From positions 62,001 through 126,000 of IMG/VR virus record IMGVR_UViG_3300021364_000001: 64,000 nt of DNA. One strand, given 5' to 3'. The position numbers and the translations under genes were made by a program. Of this stretch, positions 22,287 through 29,785 are shown piece after piece. How positions within the stretch are numbered: the stretch's first letter is position 1; the number at the start of each line of letters is the position of its first letter. The DNA is from a virus. The notes beneath the pieces were generated by a model. That model saw only the letters and a program-made list of their open reading frames with translations, was not told the origin of the DNA and ran no database searches.

Positions 22287-22763
22287 CTAGTCCCTGGTCT
22301 CCTCAGGTCTGCCTTCAAGTTCTTCAAAAACTTCAAGTGGTCCCTTGTACCACTGATCGGGTCCAGGCCAATTATACTTGACACTGATTGCGTCGAGTCC
22401 CTCCACCTCGGACGGTTCCGTTGTGTATGTTTCTTCCATGGTTTCTTGCTCATCCCACGCTTCATGCAGTTCTTCTATCTGTCTGTCAACACCAGACATC
22501 GTTTGCTTTACCTTGCCGTCCCAGTACCACTTCTCAACATAGGAGAACAAGTATTTTAAGATTGTATTCAGGGGTGGTTTCTGCTTAGAGATCCACCCCT
22601 TTATCTTTTGGAGTTGTGTCCGCTCCCCACCCCAGTGGTGCTCGAACTTATAGTGCCATGTTGTATCACCTGGGAGTGGTTCAGTACCATACTCCCATGT
22701 ATCGTAATCATCCTCGTTACGAGGATCAGAGTGAGAATCCTGCAAAGGTGCTTGCTCCGACAT
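22287..22763 (-). CDS. Hypothetical acidic protein
   Basis: 158 residues, rich in Trp, Tyr and Glu (DYDTWEYGTEPLPGDTTWHY, EEYTTEPSE-type runs, PDQWYKGPLEVFEEL). Not recognised. ATG 22763 lies inside the last 38 bases of nrdB, so expression is probably coupled to nrdB. The C-terminus (GRPEETRD) ends just before the late promoter region. Confidence 0.75.
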   Translation of the reverse strand: MSEQAPLQDSHSDPRNEDDYDTWEYGTEPLPGDTTWHYKFEHHWGGERTQLQKIKGWISKQKPPLNTILKYLFSYVEKWYWDGKVKQTMSGVDRQIEELHEAWDEQETMEETYTTEPSEVEGLDAISVKYNWPGPDQWYKGPLEVFEELEGRPEETRD

Positions 22764-23895
22764 CCTGTTTAATCCCCCCGACTACATAAGACTCAATCTC
22801 AGTTTCCTGAGGAGCGTTCTGCTGCCCTTTGCTATTTAGCCAGTGCTCTGTCCAAGGTAACGGATTGTTTTTAGCGGGGATATCGTAGAGGGGAGCGAGA
22901 CCAATCGATCTCATGCGACGGTTAGCGATCCACTCCACGTACTGAGACAGCAGTCGTTCGTTGAGACCGATCATGCTACCCTCAGTGAACAGGTAGTTCG
23001 CCCACTCCTTCTCTTCTTCTACTGCGACAGCAAACATCTGTCGAACAGTCTCTTTCTCTTCTGCTGCAATCTTCTCCATCTCAGGATCGTCACCGTCTGC
23101 CCACTTCTTCAAGATCTTCTGAGTCAATACCAGATGCTGTGACTCATCACGGGCGATAAGGGAAATGATCTTTGCCGAACCCTCCATGAGTTTGAGCTCA
23201 CCAAAAGCAAAAGAGCAAGCAAAAGAAACATAGAAGCGTATTCCTTCCAGGATATTGACATTGGCAACAGCAAGATAGAGTTTGCGTTTCAAATCACGAA
23301 GAGTCCACTGAGAAGATGGAGAGTCCTTCCAATCAGACTGCCACATATTACCTTGTGCCCAGTCACCAACAGCATCCAGGAACTCATCGTATGCTTTGGT
23401 CACAGACTGAGCACGTTTGATAATCTTATCATTGTCAAGAGTAGTATCCAGGACCTCAGCAGGATCAGGGTAGACATTCTTGATGATGTGAGTGTAGGAA
23501 CGAGAATGGATCTGTTCCATGAACTGCCACACACCCATGGCACCTTCCAACTCAGGAAGAGAACAGTAGGGAGAGAACGCCATGCCAGGTCCACGACCCT
23601 GCACAGAGTCCAGAAGGATTTGATACTTCAAGTTGGAAGTATAGATGTGTTTCTGTTGTGCATTCAACGTCTTGTAGTCTGCTCTATCCTTTTGGAGAGA
23701 GACTTCCTCGGGACGCCAGAAATATCCGAGTTGTGTTTGAGTCAGTTTATCAAAGTCAGGATACTTAAACTCAGCATACTGTTGCATTCCAAGAGGTGCT
23801 CCGAAGAACATTGGTTGCTTTTTTGTGTCAACCTTCTTGCTGTTGAATACCGTTACTCCCATCTGTGCTCCCATTTGTTCCGTAGTTTGACTCAT
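22726..23895 (-). CDS. nrdB: Ribonucleotide reductase, class Ia small subunit
   Basis: 389 residues. NrdB holds the diiron-tyrosyl radical used by NrdA to reduce ribonucleoside diphosphates. The radical tyrosine lies in EQIHSRSYTHIIKNVYP, and ARDESQHLVLTQKIL supplies the iron-binding Glu and His; FFWRPEEVSLQKDR and YVEWIANRRM are also family-typical. The start is uncertain: ATG 23895 or ATG 23862 (GGGAG five bases upstream, giving MGVTVFNSKK, closer to usual NrdB starts). Confidence 0.96.
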   Translation of the reverse strand: MSQTTEQMGAQMGVTVFNSKKVDTKKQPMFFGAPLGMQQYAEFKYPDFDKLTQTQLGYFWRPEEVSLQKDRADYKTLNAQQKHIYTSNLKYQILLDSVQGRGPGMAFSPYCSLPELEGAMGVWQFMEQIHSRSYTHIIKNVYPDPAEVLDTTLDNDKIIKRAQSVTKAYDEFLDAVGDWAQGNMWQSDWKDSPSSQWTLRDLKRKLYLAVANVNILEGIRFYVSFACSFAFGELKLMEGSAKIISLIARDESQHLVLTQKILKKWADGDDPEMEKIAAEEKETVRQMFAVAVEEEKEWANYLFTEGSMIGLNERLLSQYVEWIANRRMRSIGLAPLYDIPAKNNPLPWTEHWLNSKGQQNAPQETEIESYVVGGIKQDVGASTFAGFSL

Positions 23896-24010
23896 AGTAT
23901 AGAAATGAATTAATCCTTGGGGAACACCCCAAAGATTTACAACACTCCAAGTAGGAATCGAATTCCTCTTGGAGTGCTTTGCTTAGTGTGATTGTAACTT
24001 GTCTAGACAT
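23828..24010 (-). CDS. Possible small RHH-like ORF between nrdA and nrdB
   Basis: 60 codons beginning MSRQVTITLSKALQEEFDSY. The opening strand and helix (QVTITLSKALQEEFDSYLECC) resemble a ribbon-helix-helix domain; the last 20 residues, which overlap the nrdB 5' end, are low-complexity (TNGSTDGSNGIQQQEG) and look like a frame shadow. The start overlaps the nrdA stop by eight bases. A large hairpin is embedded in it. Real gene or by-product of the regulatory region: undecided. Confidence 0.42.
   Translation of the reverse strand: MSRQVTITLSKALQEEFDSYLECCKSLGCSPRINSFLYYESNYGTNGSTDGSNGIQQQEG
23917..23932. promoter_or_regulatory. Hairpin TTGGGG/CCCCAA before nrdB
   Basis: TTGGGG-AACA-CCCCAA, a perfect six-pair stem 22 bases upstream of ATG 23895. 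With the larger hairpin at 23943 it makes a tandem structure in the nrdA-nrdB interval. Confidence 0.45.
23943..23976. promoter_or_regulatory. 15-pair hairpin between nrdA and nrdB
   Basis: CACTCCAAG-(T)-AGGAAT, loop CGA, ATTCCT-CTTGGAGTG: fifteen base pairs with a single bulged T. No U-tract follows on the minus strand, so it is not a plain terminator; an mRNA processing or attenuation element, or an operator, is possible. Confidence 0.6.
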
Positions 24011-26294
24011 TACATGCGTCGCAGTCTGCTTCGCTTCCTGAATCAATATCAGCAAGCAACGCTTGGAGTTGCTCCTCTACATTGTCTTCATCCTTCTTGT
24101 TGTCGTATGTGTTCTGATAATAAGAAGTCTTCCAACCATACTTGTATGTAGTCAGGAAGTCCTGTGCCATAACCGAGACTGGGATCTCATTGTTGGGGAA
24201 CTGAGTCGGGTTGTAAGACCAGTTACCAGAGATCGCTTGGTCAAAGAACTTTTGCATAACAGCAACGATCTTAATGTATCCTTCGTTAGAAGGCATGTCC
24301 CAGAGTAAGGTGTAGTTGTTCTTCAATGTGTTGTATTGCGGAACAATCTGTTTAAGAGGTCCCTTCTTGGACTTCTTAATGGACAGGAAGTCACGGGGTG
24401 GTTCGATTCCGTTGGTTGCATTTGACACAACGGAACTGCTCTCCGATGGCATCTGTGCAGACAGAGTGCTGTGTCGCAGTCCGTGCTTCTGGATAGATAC
24501 CCGTAGAGAATCCCAATCATACTGATACTCAGGTGCTACGATTTCATCTACCTCCTTCTTATATGTATCGATGGGGAGGATTCCATCATGATACTTAGTA
24601 CGTGCGAAACCATCACATGGTCCCTTCTCGATAGCAATCTGGTTGGATGCTTTCAGAAGATTGTACTGGAATGATTCTGTCAGTTTGTGTACTTCCTGCC
24701 AGGCACTGGGATCTTCATACTTAAAACCTTTCTTGGCAAGGTAGTGTGCCAAACCGATGAAACCGATGCCTAGGGAGCGACGAGAGAGGGTGCTACGACG
24801 TGCTGCGTTGACGGGGTAGTCTTGGTAGTCGATGAGTTCTTCCAGACCACGAACAGCAAGGTCAGCAAGGTCTTCCATCTCATCCAGACTCTTCAACTTA
24901 CCAACGTTGATAGCAGACAGGATGCACAGAGCAATCTCACCTGCCTCTTCATCGATGTGATTGATAGGATCGGTAGGAAGAGTGATCTCCTGACACAGGT
25001 TGGACATGTTCACCTTATCCTTGAAGGACGAGTGTGAGTTACAGTGGTCGATGTTCATCAGGTAGATACGACCAGTCTCAGATCTCTCTTTCAGAAGGTC
25101 GAGGATAAGTGCTTGGGCATTGACGGTTGTTCTAGGGATTCGATCGTCTGATTCGTAATTAATGTACATCCAATCAAAGCGATCAGTCCCGAAAGCGTCG
25201 TAAAGGCCAGGGACATCATGAGGACTGAAAAGTGAAATCTCTCCGTTTGAGATGAAACGCTCATAGAATAGTTTTGAAATCTGGATTGAGTAGTCGAGTT
25301 TTCTAACACGGTTGTCCTCCGTTCCTTTATTGTTTTTAAGGACGATGATGTCCTCTATTTCTTGGTGCCAGATTGGGAAGTGGACAGTCGCGCTTCCACC
25401 TCGTATGCCATTTTGAGTGCAGCATCTGACAGTGCTCTCAAACTTTTTGAGGAATGGTACAACACCTGTGTGTTGAACCTCGCCGCCCCTGATCTTACTG
25501 TTGATGCCACGGATTCGACCTGCGTTGATGCCGATTCCTGCGCGTTGAGCAACATAATAACCGATAGCCATGTCAGAACTAAAAATGCTATCGAGGGTGT
25601 CATCAACATCAACAAGCACACAGCTCGCAAATTGTCGAAGTGGAGTTCTAACCCCCGCCATGATAGGTGTGGGAATGTTGATCTTGTGTCTGCTGATTGC
25701 GTCGTAGTATCGTCGGACATATTCGATCCTGGTGTCGTGGGGATACTGTGCGAACAGAGTGGCAGCGATCAACATGTACATGAACTGTGGGGTCTCATAG
25801 ACTTGCCCACTGCTTCTGTCCTGTACCAGATATTTATCTGTGACCTGTCTCAGTCCAGCATATGTAAACAGAAAGTCACGATCGTGATCGATGTAACCAT
25901 CCAGTTCTTCCCACTCTTCCTTAGAGTAATAGTTCAGGAGATCATCATCGTACACACCCCACTCAACACCACGGATCACCTGATCATATACAGACGGATG
26001 GTTGTCAGGGTGGTCCCAGTACACAGACTTCCTCAGCGAGAAGAGGAGCAGACGTGCAGCAACGAACTGATAGTTAGGAGCATCAAGAGTAATCAGATCA
26101 TTAGCAGAACGAATCAAGATCTCTTGAATATCAGATGTAGCAATACCATCAAAGAATTGCAGGTTAGCATTCATCTCAACCTGACTTTCAGACACACCAG
26201 CAAGGTCCTTGCAAGCGTGCTCTACCATTACATGAATCTTATCGAGAGTAAGTTCTTCAACTGTGCCGTCTCTCTTTACAACCGTGGTGCTCAT
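24003..26294 (-). CDS. nrdA: Ribonucleotide reductase, class Ia large subunit
   Basis: 763 residues. Catalytic subunit making deoxyribonucleotides. The N-terminal ATP cone (VVKRDGTVEELTLDKI) is present, active-site cysteines lie in FASCVLVDVDDTLDS and NMSNLCQEITLP, SLGIGFIGLAHYLAKKG is the conserved core, TLSAQMPSESSSVVSNATNG is the family signature, and the C-terminal ADCDACNV holds the swinging thiol pair reduced by glutaredoxin or thioredoxin. Start overlaps the primase stop by four bases. Functions with nrdB, thyX and perhaps the phage glutaredoxin. Confidence 0.97.
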   Translation of the reverse strand: MSTTVVKRDGTVEELTLDKIHVMVEHACKDLAGVSESQVEMNANLQFFDGIATSDIQEILIRSANDLITLDAPNYQFVAARLLLFSLRKSVYWDHPDNHPSVYDQVIRGVEWGVYDDDLLNYYSKEEWEELDGYIDHDRDFLFTYAGLRQVTDKYLVQDRSSGQVYETPQFMYMLIAATLFAQYPHDTRIEYVRRYYDAISRHKINIPTPIMAGVRTPLRQFASCVLVDVDDTLDSIFSSDMAIGYYVAQRAGIGINAGRIRGINSKIRGGEVQHTGVVPFLKKFESTVRCCTQNGIRGGSATVHFPIWHQEIEDIIVLKNNKGTEDNRVRKLDYSIQISKLFYERFISNGEISLFSPHDVPGLYDAFGTDRFDWMYINYESDDRIPRTTVNAQALILDLLKERSETGRIYLMNIDHCNSHSSFKDKVNMSNLCQEITLPTDPINHIDEEAGEIALCILSAINVGKLKSLDEMEDLADLAVRGLEELIDYQDYPVNAARRSTLSRRSLGIGFIGLAHYLAKKGFKYEDPSAWQEVHKLTESFQYNLLKASNQIAIEKGPCDGFARTKYHDGILPIDTYKKEVDEIVAPEYQYDWDSLRVSIQKHGLRHSTLSAQMPSESSSVVSNATNGIEPPRDFLSIKKSKKGPLKQIVPQYNTLKNNYTLLWDMPSNEGYIKIVAVMQKFFDQAISGNWSYNPTQFPNNEIPVSVMAQDFLTTYKYGWKTSYYQNTYDNKKDEDNVEEQLQALLADIDSGSEADCDACNV

Positions 26295-27280
26295 ACTTGT
26301 TTCCAGTCTGTGAATTTTAGTTTGGCTTCTAAACCAGAGTAGGTGTTGTGTTTAATTATATCAGAAGGATTTAATCCTGCCAACACCATGTCATTGATGT
26401 CCTTTTGTTTTACTTCCCTTGGCCAGATAACCACCTTCTCCTTGCTTCCGATGGCAGCGTCAATCCGCTGCACGATCTGTCTATTACGCGGTTCGTTGTC
26501 GAAGACCCAGACCCTATCCTTATAAGGAAGAGTGCGGTGGTCAACATCGCTACCACACATAGCAACAGCATTGGTAATGAAAGCACTGTCGAAGGGTCCT
26601 TCTGTGACATAAACTGTTTCCTCAGGATTAATGTAGTCACATCCGAATAGTTTCAGATGATCGTCAAAGATGATAGTTACATATCGAAGATTCGACTTTG
26701 GTGCCAGAGAGCGACCCTGGCATCCAAACCAAGTACCATCCTCGCGAAGGAGAGGGATAATAATTCTAGGTCGATCGTTCTGTAAGTTCTCAAAGGTCTG
26801 CTTCTGGGTGTTGACCCACCTCTTGAATTTATCGACATAGAAAAACCTACCGAGTTGGTCCTCAGGTATCTGTCTGTCGATCAGGTATTGCTTGGCGGGA
26901 TGTCCATTATTTAGGTCATTGATACATGTAAGACCTGATACATCCTTCTTGGCAAAGTGTGGTTTACTGTCAGGGATCACTGGGTTAGCAGTAACTGTAC
27001 CTTTACCAGTCCTACCCTGACGATACTTCTCCATCTGGTACTCAGAGTACGTGTTGGGGTCAATATCTTTCAGGAAGTTAGGCAGCGTTCTACCCATGCC
27101 ACAGTTGTGACACTTGTAGACATAGCGACCCTTCATTTCAAAAAAGTATCCTCGTGCCTTGTTCTTATGCTTCTGTGAGTCGCCACAGTATGGACAACGG
27201 AAGTTGTAGAGTCCGTTCTTGACCTTCTTAAACTTTTCTAGTCTCCACGACAAGCGGGAGATGTACATCTCGTCCAGCAT
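26291..27280 (-). CDS. 61: DNA primase gp61-like
   Basis: 329 residues. The N-terminal zinc finger RCPYCGDSQKHKNKARGYFF ... YKCHNCGMG (four cysteines) reads the priming site; a Toprim region follows, with YVTEGPFDSAFITNAVAM and RVWVFDNEPRNRQIVQRIDA giving the catalytic E and DxD-like acids. It makes the RNA primers used with helicase gp41, encoded at 35916. ATG 27280 (MLDEMYISRLSWRLEKFKK) is chosen; the 5' end overlaps the upstream gene by about 50 bases. Confidence 0.92.
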   Translation of the reverse strand: MLDEMYISRLSWRLEKFKKVKNGLYNFRCPYCGDSQKHKNKARGYFFEMKGRYVYKCHNCGMGRTLPNFLKDIDPNTYSEYQMEKYRQGRTGKGTVTANPVIPDSKPHFAKKDVSGLTCINDLNNGHPAKQYLIDRQIPEDQLGRFFYVDKFKRWVNTQKQTFENLQNDRPRIIIPLLREDGTWFGCQGRSLAPKSNLRYVTIIFDDHLKLFGCDYINPEETVYVTEGPFDSAFITNAVAMCGSDVDHRTLPYKDRVWVFDNEPRNRQIVQRIDAAIGSKEKVVIWPREVKQKDINDMVLAGLNPSDIIKHNTYSGLEAKLKFTDWKQV

Positions 27281-27689
27281 GACCAAGCACTCCACTGCCT
27301 GTCATGGTAGCAGGGGATGCCATCTTTGTCCAGATGGGTACTGCCACCTGTGCGATCGTCACAACGGTCGCAAGCACAGCAGTGGCACCAATAACAAACT
27401 TAGTATTCCTTTCTACTTTCTTCTCTAACTCTCTGAACTTACCAGCCATGGACTCAAACATACGATCATCATACTTCTGATGATCCTCAATCATTCTTAT
27501 AATGGTCATGTTGGTACGTTCACCTTCGTCCAATCTGTTCTCATGTCTTTCAAGAACGATGGCAATCTTATTACTGTTGTCAGAGATAGTTGTAACGGCA
27601 CGCTCTAACTTATCCAGCATCTCTTTGGACAAGTCTTCGTAGATCTGGAACTTAGATTCCAGTACATCTAGTTTTCCTAACCCAAACAT
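27228..27689 (-). CDS. Coiled-coil membrane protein
   Basis: 153 residues. A long helical region (about residues 8-95, with KFRELEKKVERNTK) likely forms a coiled coil, followed by a hydrophobic span VIGATAVLATVVTIAQVAVPIW near 98-118 and a short polar tail. It probably anchors in the host inner membrane with the coil in the cytoplasm or periplasm. No family recognised. Confidence 0.75.
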   Translation of the reverse strand: MFGLGKLDVLESKFQIYEDLSKEMLDKLERAVTTISDNSNKIAIVLERHENRLDEGERTNMTIIRMIEDHQKYDDRMFESMAGKFRELEKKVERNTKFVIGATAVLATVVTIAQVAVPIWTKMASPATMTGSGVLGHAGRDVHLPLVVETRKV

Positions 27690-27690
27690 C

Positions 27691-28071
27691 TTACTGTGCC
27701 TGCAATGCCTGTTGTCTCTTATCCCAATAAAATTTTATGACTTGGTTAGGATACAATCTAGTAACCTTAAACTTCTTCGCCACCTCTGGGCGATACATCT
27801 TTCTCAGTTCAATCTTTACTTGTGCCTCAGACTTTCCGTAGAGAATGAAGTCTTGGGCATCGTCGTACTGTACTCGGAAGGGAAGATAGTTAGCGGGAGC
27901 ATGTTCTTGCAACTCCTCAGTCTTCAACATCTCACCAACAGACTTTTCAAAGCGACGCTTCTTTGGTTTCTTTCTAGTCAGACGTGTGATACCAGGCGGT
28001 TCATGAGACGGCGGGAGGGCAGTCTCAGCACCAGTACCAACTGAATTAGTAGGAGCGTCTTCGTTGATCAC
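27691..28071 (-). CDS. Hypothetical basic protein
   Basis: 126 residues: a polar N-terminus, a basic stretch (RLTRKKPKKRRFEKS) near residue 30 and a folded-looking C-terminal part (FRVQYDDAQDFILYGKSEAQ ... IKFYWDKRQQALQAQ). Not recognised; nucleic-acid binding is possible from the basic stretch. One base separates it from the next gene. Confidence 0.75.
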   Translation of the reverse strand: MINEDAPTNSVGTGAETALPPSHEPPGITRLTRKKPKKRRFEKSVGEMLKTEELQEHAPANYLPFRVQYDDAQDFILYGKSEAQVKIELRKMYRPEVAKKFKVTRLYPNQVIKFYWDKRQQALQAQ

Positions 28072-28433
28072 AATTTGTCCAAAGTATCTTGTATTAGTTT
28101 GTCAGTAGGAACCATGTCTAGGGTCCCACCGTCTGAATAACGGTTCAGATAGATCACAAAGGTCTTCAAAGATGACCAATACTCTCGTTCCAACTTGTAC
28201 ATCAGCAGAGGGAGAGTGCCCTCGCCAAATACATTGAAGAGAACAATCAAGTGATTCAATATAAGATTGGTTCTGAGAACCCCAGAACTGTGATAGCGTT
28301 TCAGTAATCGTTTGAGATACTTAAACTTCTTCATGTCTTCCATGAAGTCGTCCACTGTCACAGACTGGGGGTTCTCGTAATGCTTGATGGCAAACATCAA
28401 GTGGTTATGTTCGTTCAGTTCATCAAATCTCAT
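28068..28433 (-). CDS. Hypothetical protein of marine phages
   Basis: 121 residues, helical: MFAIKHYENPQSVTVDDFME, then KFKYLKRLLKRYHSSGVLRT and LILNHLIVLFNVFGEGTLPL. I have seen similar proteins in marine T4-like phages but know no function. ATGA overlap with the next gene. No good ribosome site before ATG 28433. Confidence 0.75.
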   Translation of the reverse strand: MRFDELNEHNHLMFAIKHYENPQSVTVDDFMEDMKKFKYLKRLLKRYHSSGVLRTNLILNHLIVLFNVFGEGTLPLLMYKLEREYWSSLKTFVIYLNRYSDGGTLDMVPTDKLIQDTLDKL

Positions 28434-28451
28434 AATATAGTAACGTCAAGA

Positions 28452-29078
28452 TCAGGTGCCGAAGGTCAGAGTTGCAGCGCCGTCACTGATGACTTCTTCT
28501 GTACCACCCGCTGAGGTAATCTTGACGCGATACTTGTAGCCATCGAGAGAATCATCAGCGAGACCACTGTAAGCAAGAGTTGCGGTCGTGAAGTCTGCAT
28601 AAGTGATACCTGCATCAGTGTCAGCGGCGATGTCAACCCAACGGACAGTAGCAGATGCGGTTTGGCGCTGCCACTGATAGGAGAGAGCACCAGGGGTTCC
28701 AGTTGTGCTAGTGGTGAGGGTGAATGTACCAGCACCAGAAGCGGATGTAGAAGCAGCGGGTTGTGCGTCGATGACGACTGCCGATGCTACATCTGCTGCG
28801 ATGGTGTCGTCGCTCAGAGTCTCGTCTGCGTTTGCCTCAGGGTTACTGAGAACCATCAGGTGCTCTGCCTTATGGCGTGTGCGACCATTGTGATCAGTGT
28901 ACGTTCTGTACGCCCACCAACCAGGAGCAGTAATACCGCGAGACTTGTTCTCGTCCAGTCCTGCCTCGGTGGCGTCTACGAAAACGATCGTCTCGGTAGC
29001 GGATCCAGATCCGTTACCACGGGTTCTGCTAACTGCTGTTTGATTTGTAGTTGAGTCTACTCTCCCGTAAAGAGACAT
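28452..29078 (-). CDS. Virion protein with Ig-like domain
   Basis: 208 residues. The N-terminal 80 residues (MSLYGRVDSTTNQTAVSRTR..., GITAPGWWAYRTYTDHNGRT) are typical of small cyanophage structural proteins, and the rest forms one Ig-like beta sandwich: GALSYQWQRQT, VDIAADTDAGITYADFTTAT, LDGYKYRVKITSAGG. Such domains decorate capsids or tails and may bind host surface sugars. A perfect late promoter is 32 bases upstream and GGAG precedes the start, supporting late expression. Confidence 0.83.
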   Translation of the reverse strand: MSLYGRVDSTTNQTAVSRTRGNGSGSATETIVFVDATEAGLDENKSRGITAPGWWAYRTYTDHNGRTRHKAEHLMVLSNPEANADETLSDDTIAADVASAVVIDAQPAASTSASGAGTFTLTTSTTGTPGALSYQWQRQTASATVRWVDIAADTDAGITYADFTTATLAYSGLADDSLDGYKYRVKITSAGGTEEVISDGAATLTFGT

Positions 29079-29109
29079 GTGTGCTTACTCCAATTCGGTT
29101 CCTATTACT

Positions 29110-29117
29110 TATTTATA
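29110..29117 (-). promoter_or_regulatory. Late promoter, TATAAATA
   Basis: Perfect consensus (TATAAATAAG) on the minus strand, 32 bases before ATG 29078. It overlaps the U-tract of the terminator just upstream, so termination and re-initiation share sequence. Confidence 0.75.
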
Positions 29118-29146
29118 AAAAAGAAGAGACCGAACTGGTCGGTCTC
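29116..29146 (-). terminator. Rho-independent terminator
   Basis: Minus-strand GAGACCGA-CCAGT-TCGGTCTC, an eight-pair stem, followed by UUCUUUUUUAU. It ends the transcript of the 66-residue gene at 29153. Confidence 0.85.
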
Positions 29147-29152
29147 AGTGCA

Positions 29153-29353
29153 TCAACCCTCTCGAACTTCGAGAGCCTGTTTGACTTTCTCAAACAATTC
29201 ATCATCAGCGGTTGTCTTAGTGAGTTTAACTGCCTTGCCTACGATCAGAAGGCAGAGGTCGATGAGTTTCTCACCGAGTTCTGCATCATCAGGAATCTTA
29301 GCGACAGCAGCATCTACAACTTTATATGCCAGAGGCAGAAGAAAAGATACCAT
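29153..29353 (-). CDS. Small hypothetical protein
   Basis: 66 residues starting MVSFLLPLAYKVVDAAVAKI, amphipathic and helical, with two lysine-rich helices (GEKLIDLCLLIVGKAVKLTK). It may associate with membranes through its hydrophobic first 20 residues. AAGG precedes the start. Not recognised. Confidence 0.72.
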   Translation of the reverse strand: MVSFLLPLAYKVVDAAVAKIPDDAELGEKLIDLCLLIVGKAVKLTKTTADDELFEKVKQALEVREG

Positions 29354-29358
29354 GACCT

Positions 29359-29381
29359 TATAGAATAGACTATATTCTATA
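29359..29381. repeat. AT-rich inverted repeat
   Basis: TATAGAATA-GACTA-TATTCTATA, nine-base perfect arms, in the 33-base gap between the genes at 29353 and 29387. Pairing would be weak because it is almost all A-T; it may mark a promoter or protein site. Confidence 0.45.
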
Positions 29382-29386
29382 TAGGC

Positions 29387-29785
29387 TTACTTGTACCCTT
29401 TTCTCTTGCGGTCGTGATCGATCGTCATCTGCATCATCTTTTGCTTCATACGCTCCTTTGACTTCTCCTTTGCTTTGGAGTCATCTGCCTTAGGGGCGGT
29501 GCCGCAAGATGCTTCGGCAACTGCTTCGGTCTCTTCCTTGCGAACGTCGTCGCCAGGCTCGTACCACTTGCCGTCGCCATCAGAGTCCTGCCAACGCTTT
29601 CCTGCCTTGGCAGCCTTGATATGCTTCTCTTTGGCTTTCTTCTTGGCGGATTCTCGGAGTGCCTCCACCTCAGAACGAATAGATTTTCTTAGAGATTCAG
29701 ACATGAGATCCTCTTTCTTTGGGTTAATGATGACGTTTCCTTTTTTCTTTGTGGTCGTCACCTCTTTGTTTTGATCAGGTTTCAT
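29387..29785 (-). CDS. Charged protein with EF-hand-like loop
   Basis: 132 residues, extremely rich in Lys and Glu and helical. One segment, RWQDSDGDGKWYEPGDDV near residue 65, contains a DxDxDG-type calcium-binding loop (D-S-D-G-D-G-K-W-Y-E). The C-terminal half is low complexity. Common in cyanophages as a hypothetical; function unknown. The gene lies between two late-promoter units and is coupled to the gene at 29782 by four bases. Confidence 0.75.
   Translation of the reverse strand: MKPDQNKEVTTTKKKGNVIINPKKEDLMSESLRKSIRSEVEALRESAKKKAKEKHIKAAKAGKRWQDSDGDGKWYEPGDDVRKEETEAVAEASCGTAPKADDSKAKEKSKERMKQKMMQMTIDHDRKRKGYK

Noticed and set aside
25831-25838. ATAAATA-like box inside nrdA
   Set aside because: Deep within a coding region with no gene start nearby.
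25362-26342. A 326-codon open frame on the plus strand across nrdA
   Set aside because: It is antisense to a clear NrdA with full motifs, lacks a ribosome site, and its translation has no domain; long shadow frames are common opposite GC-skewed third positions.
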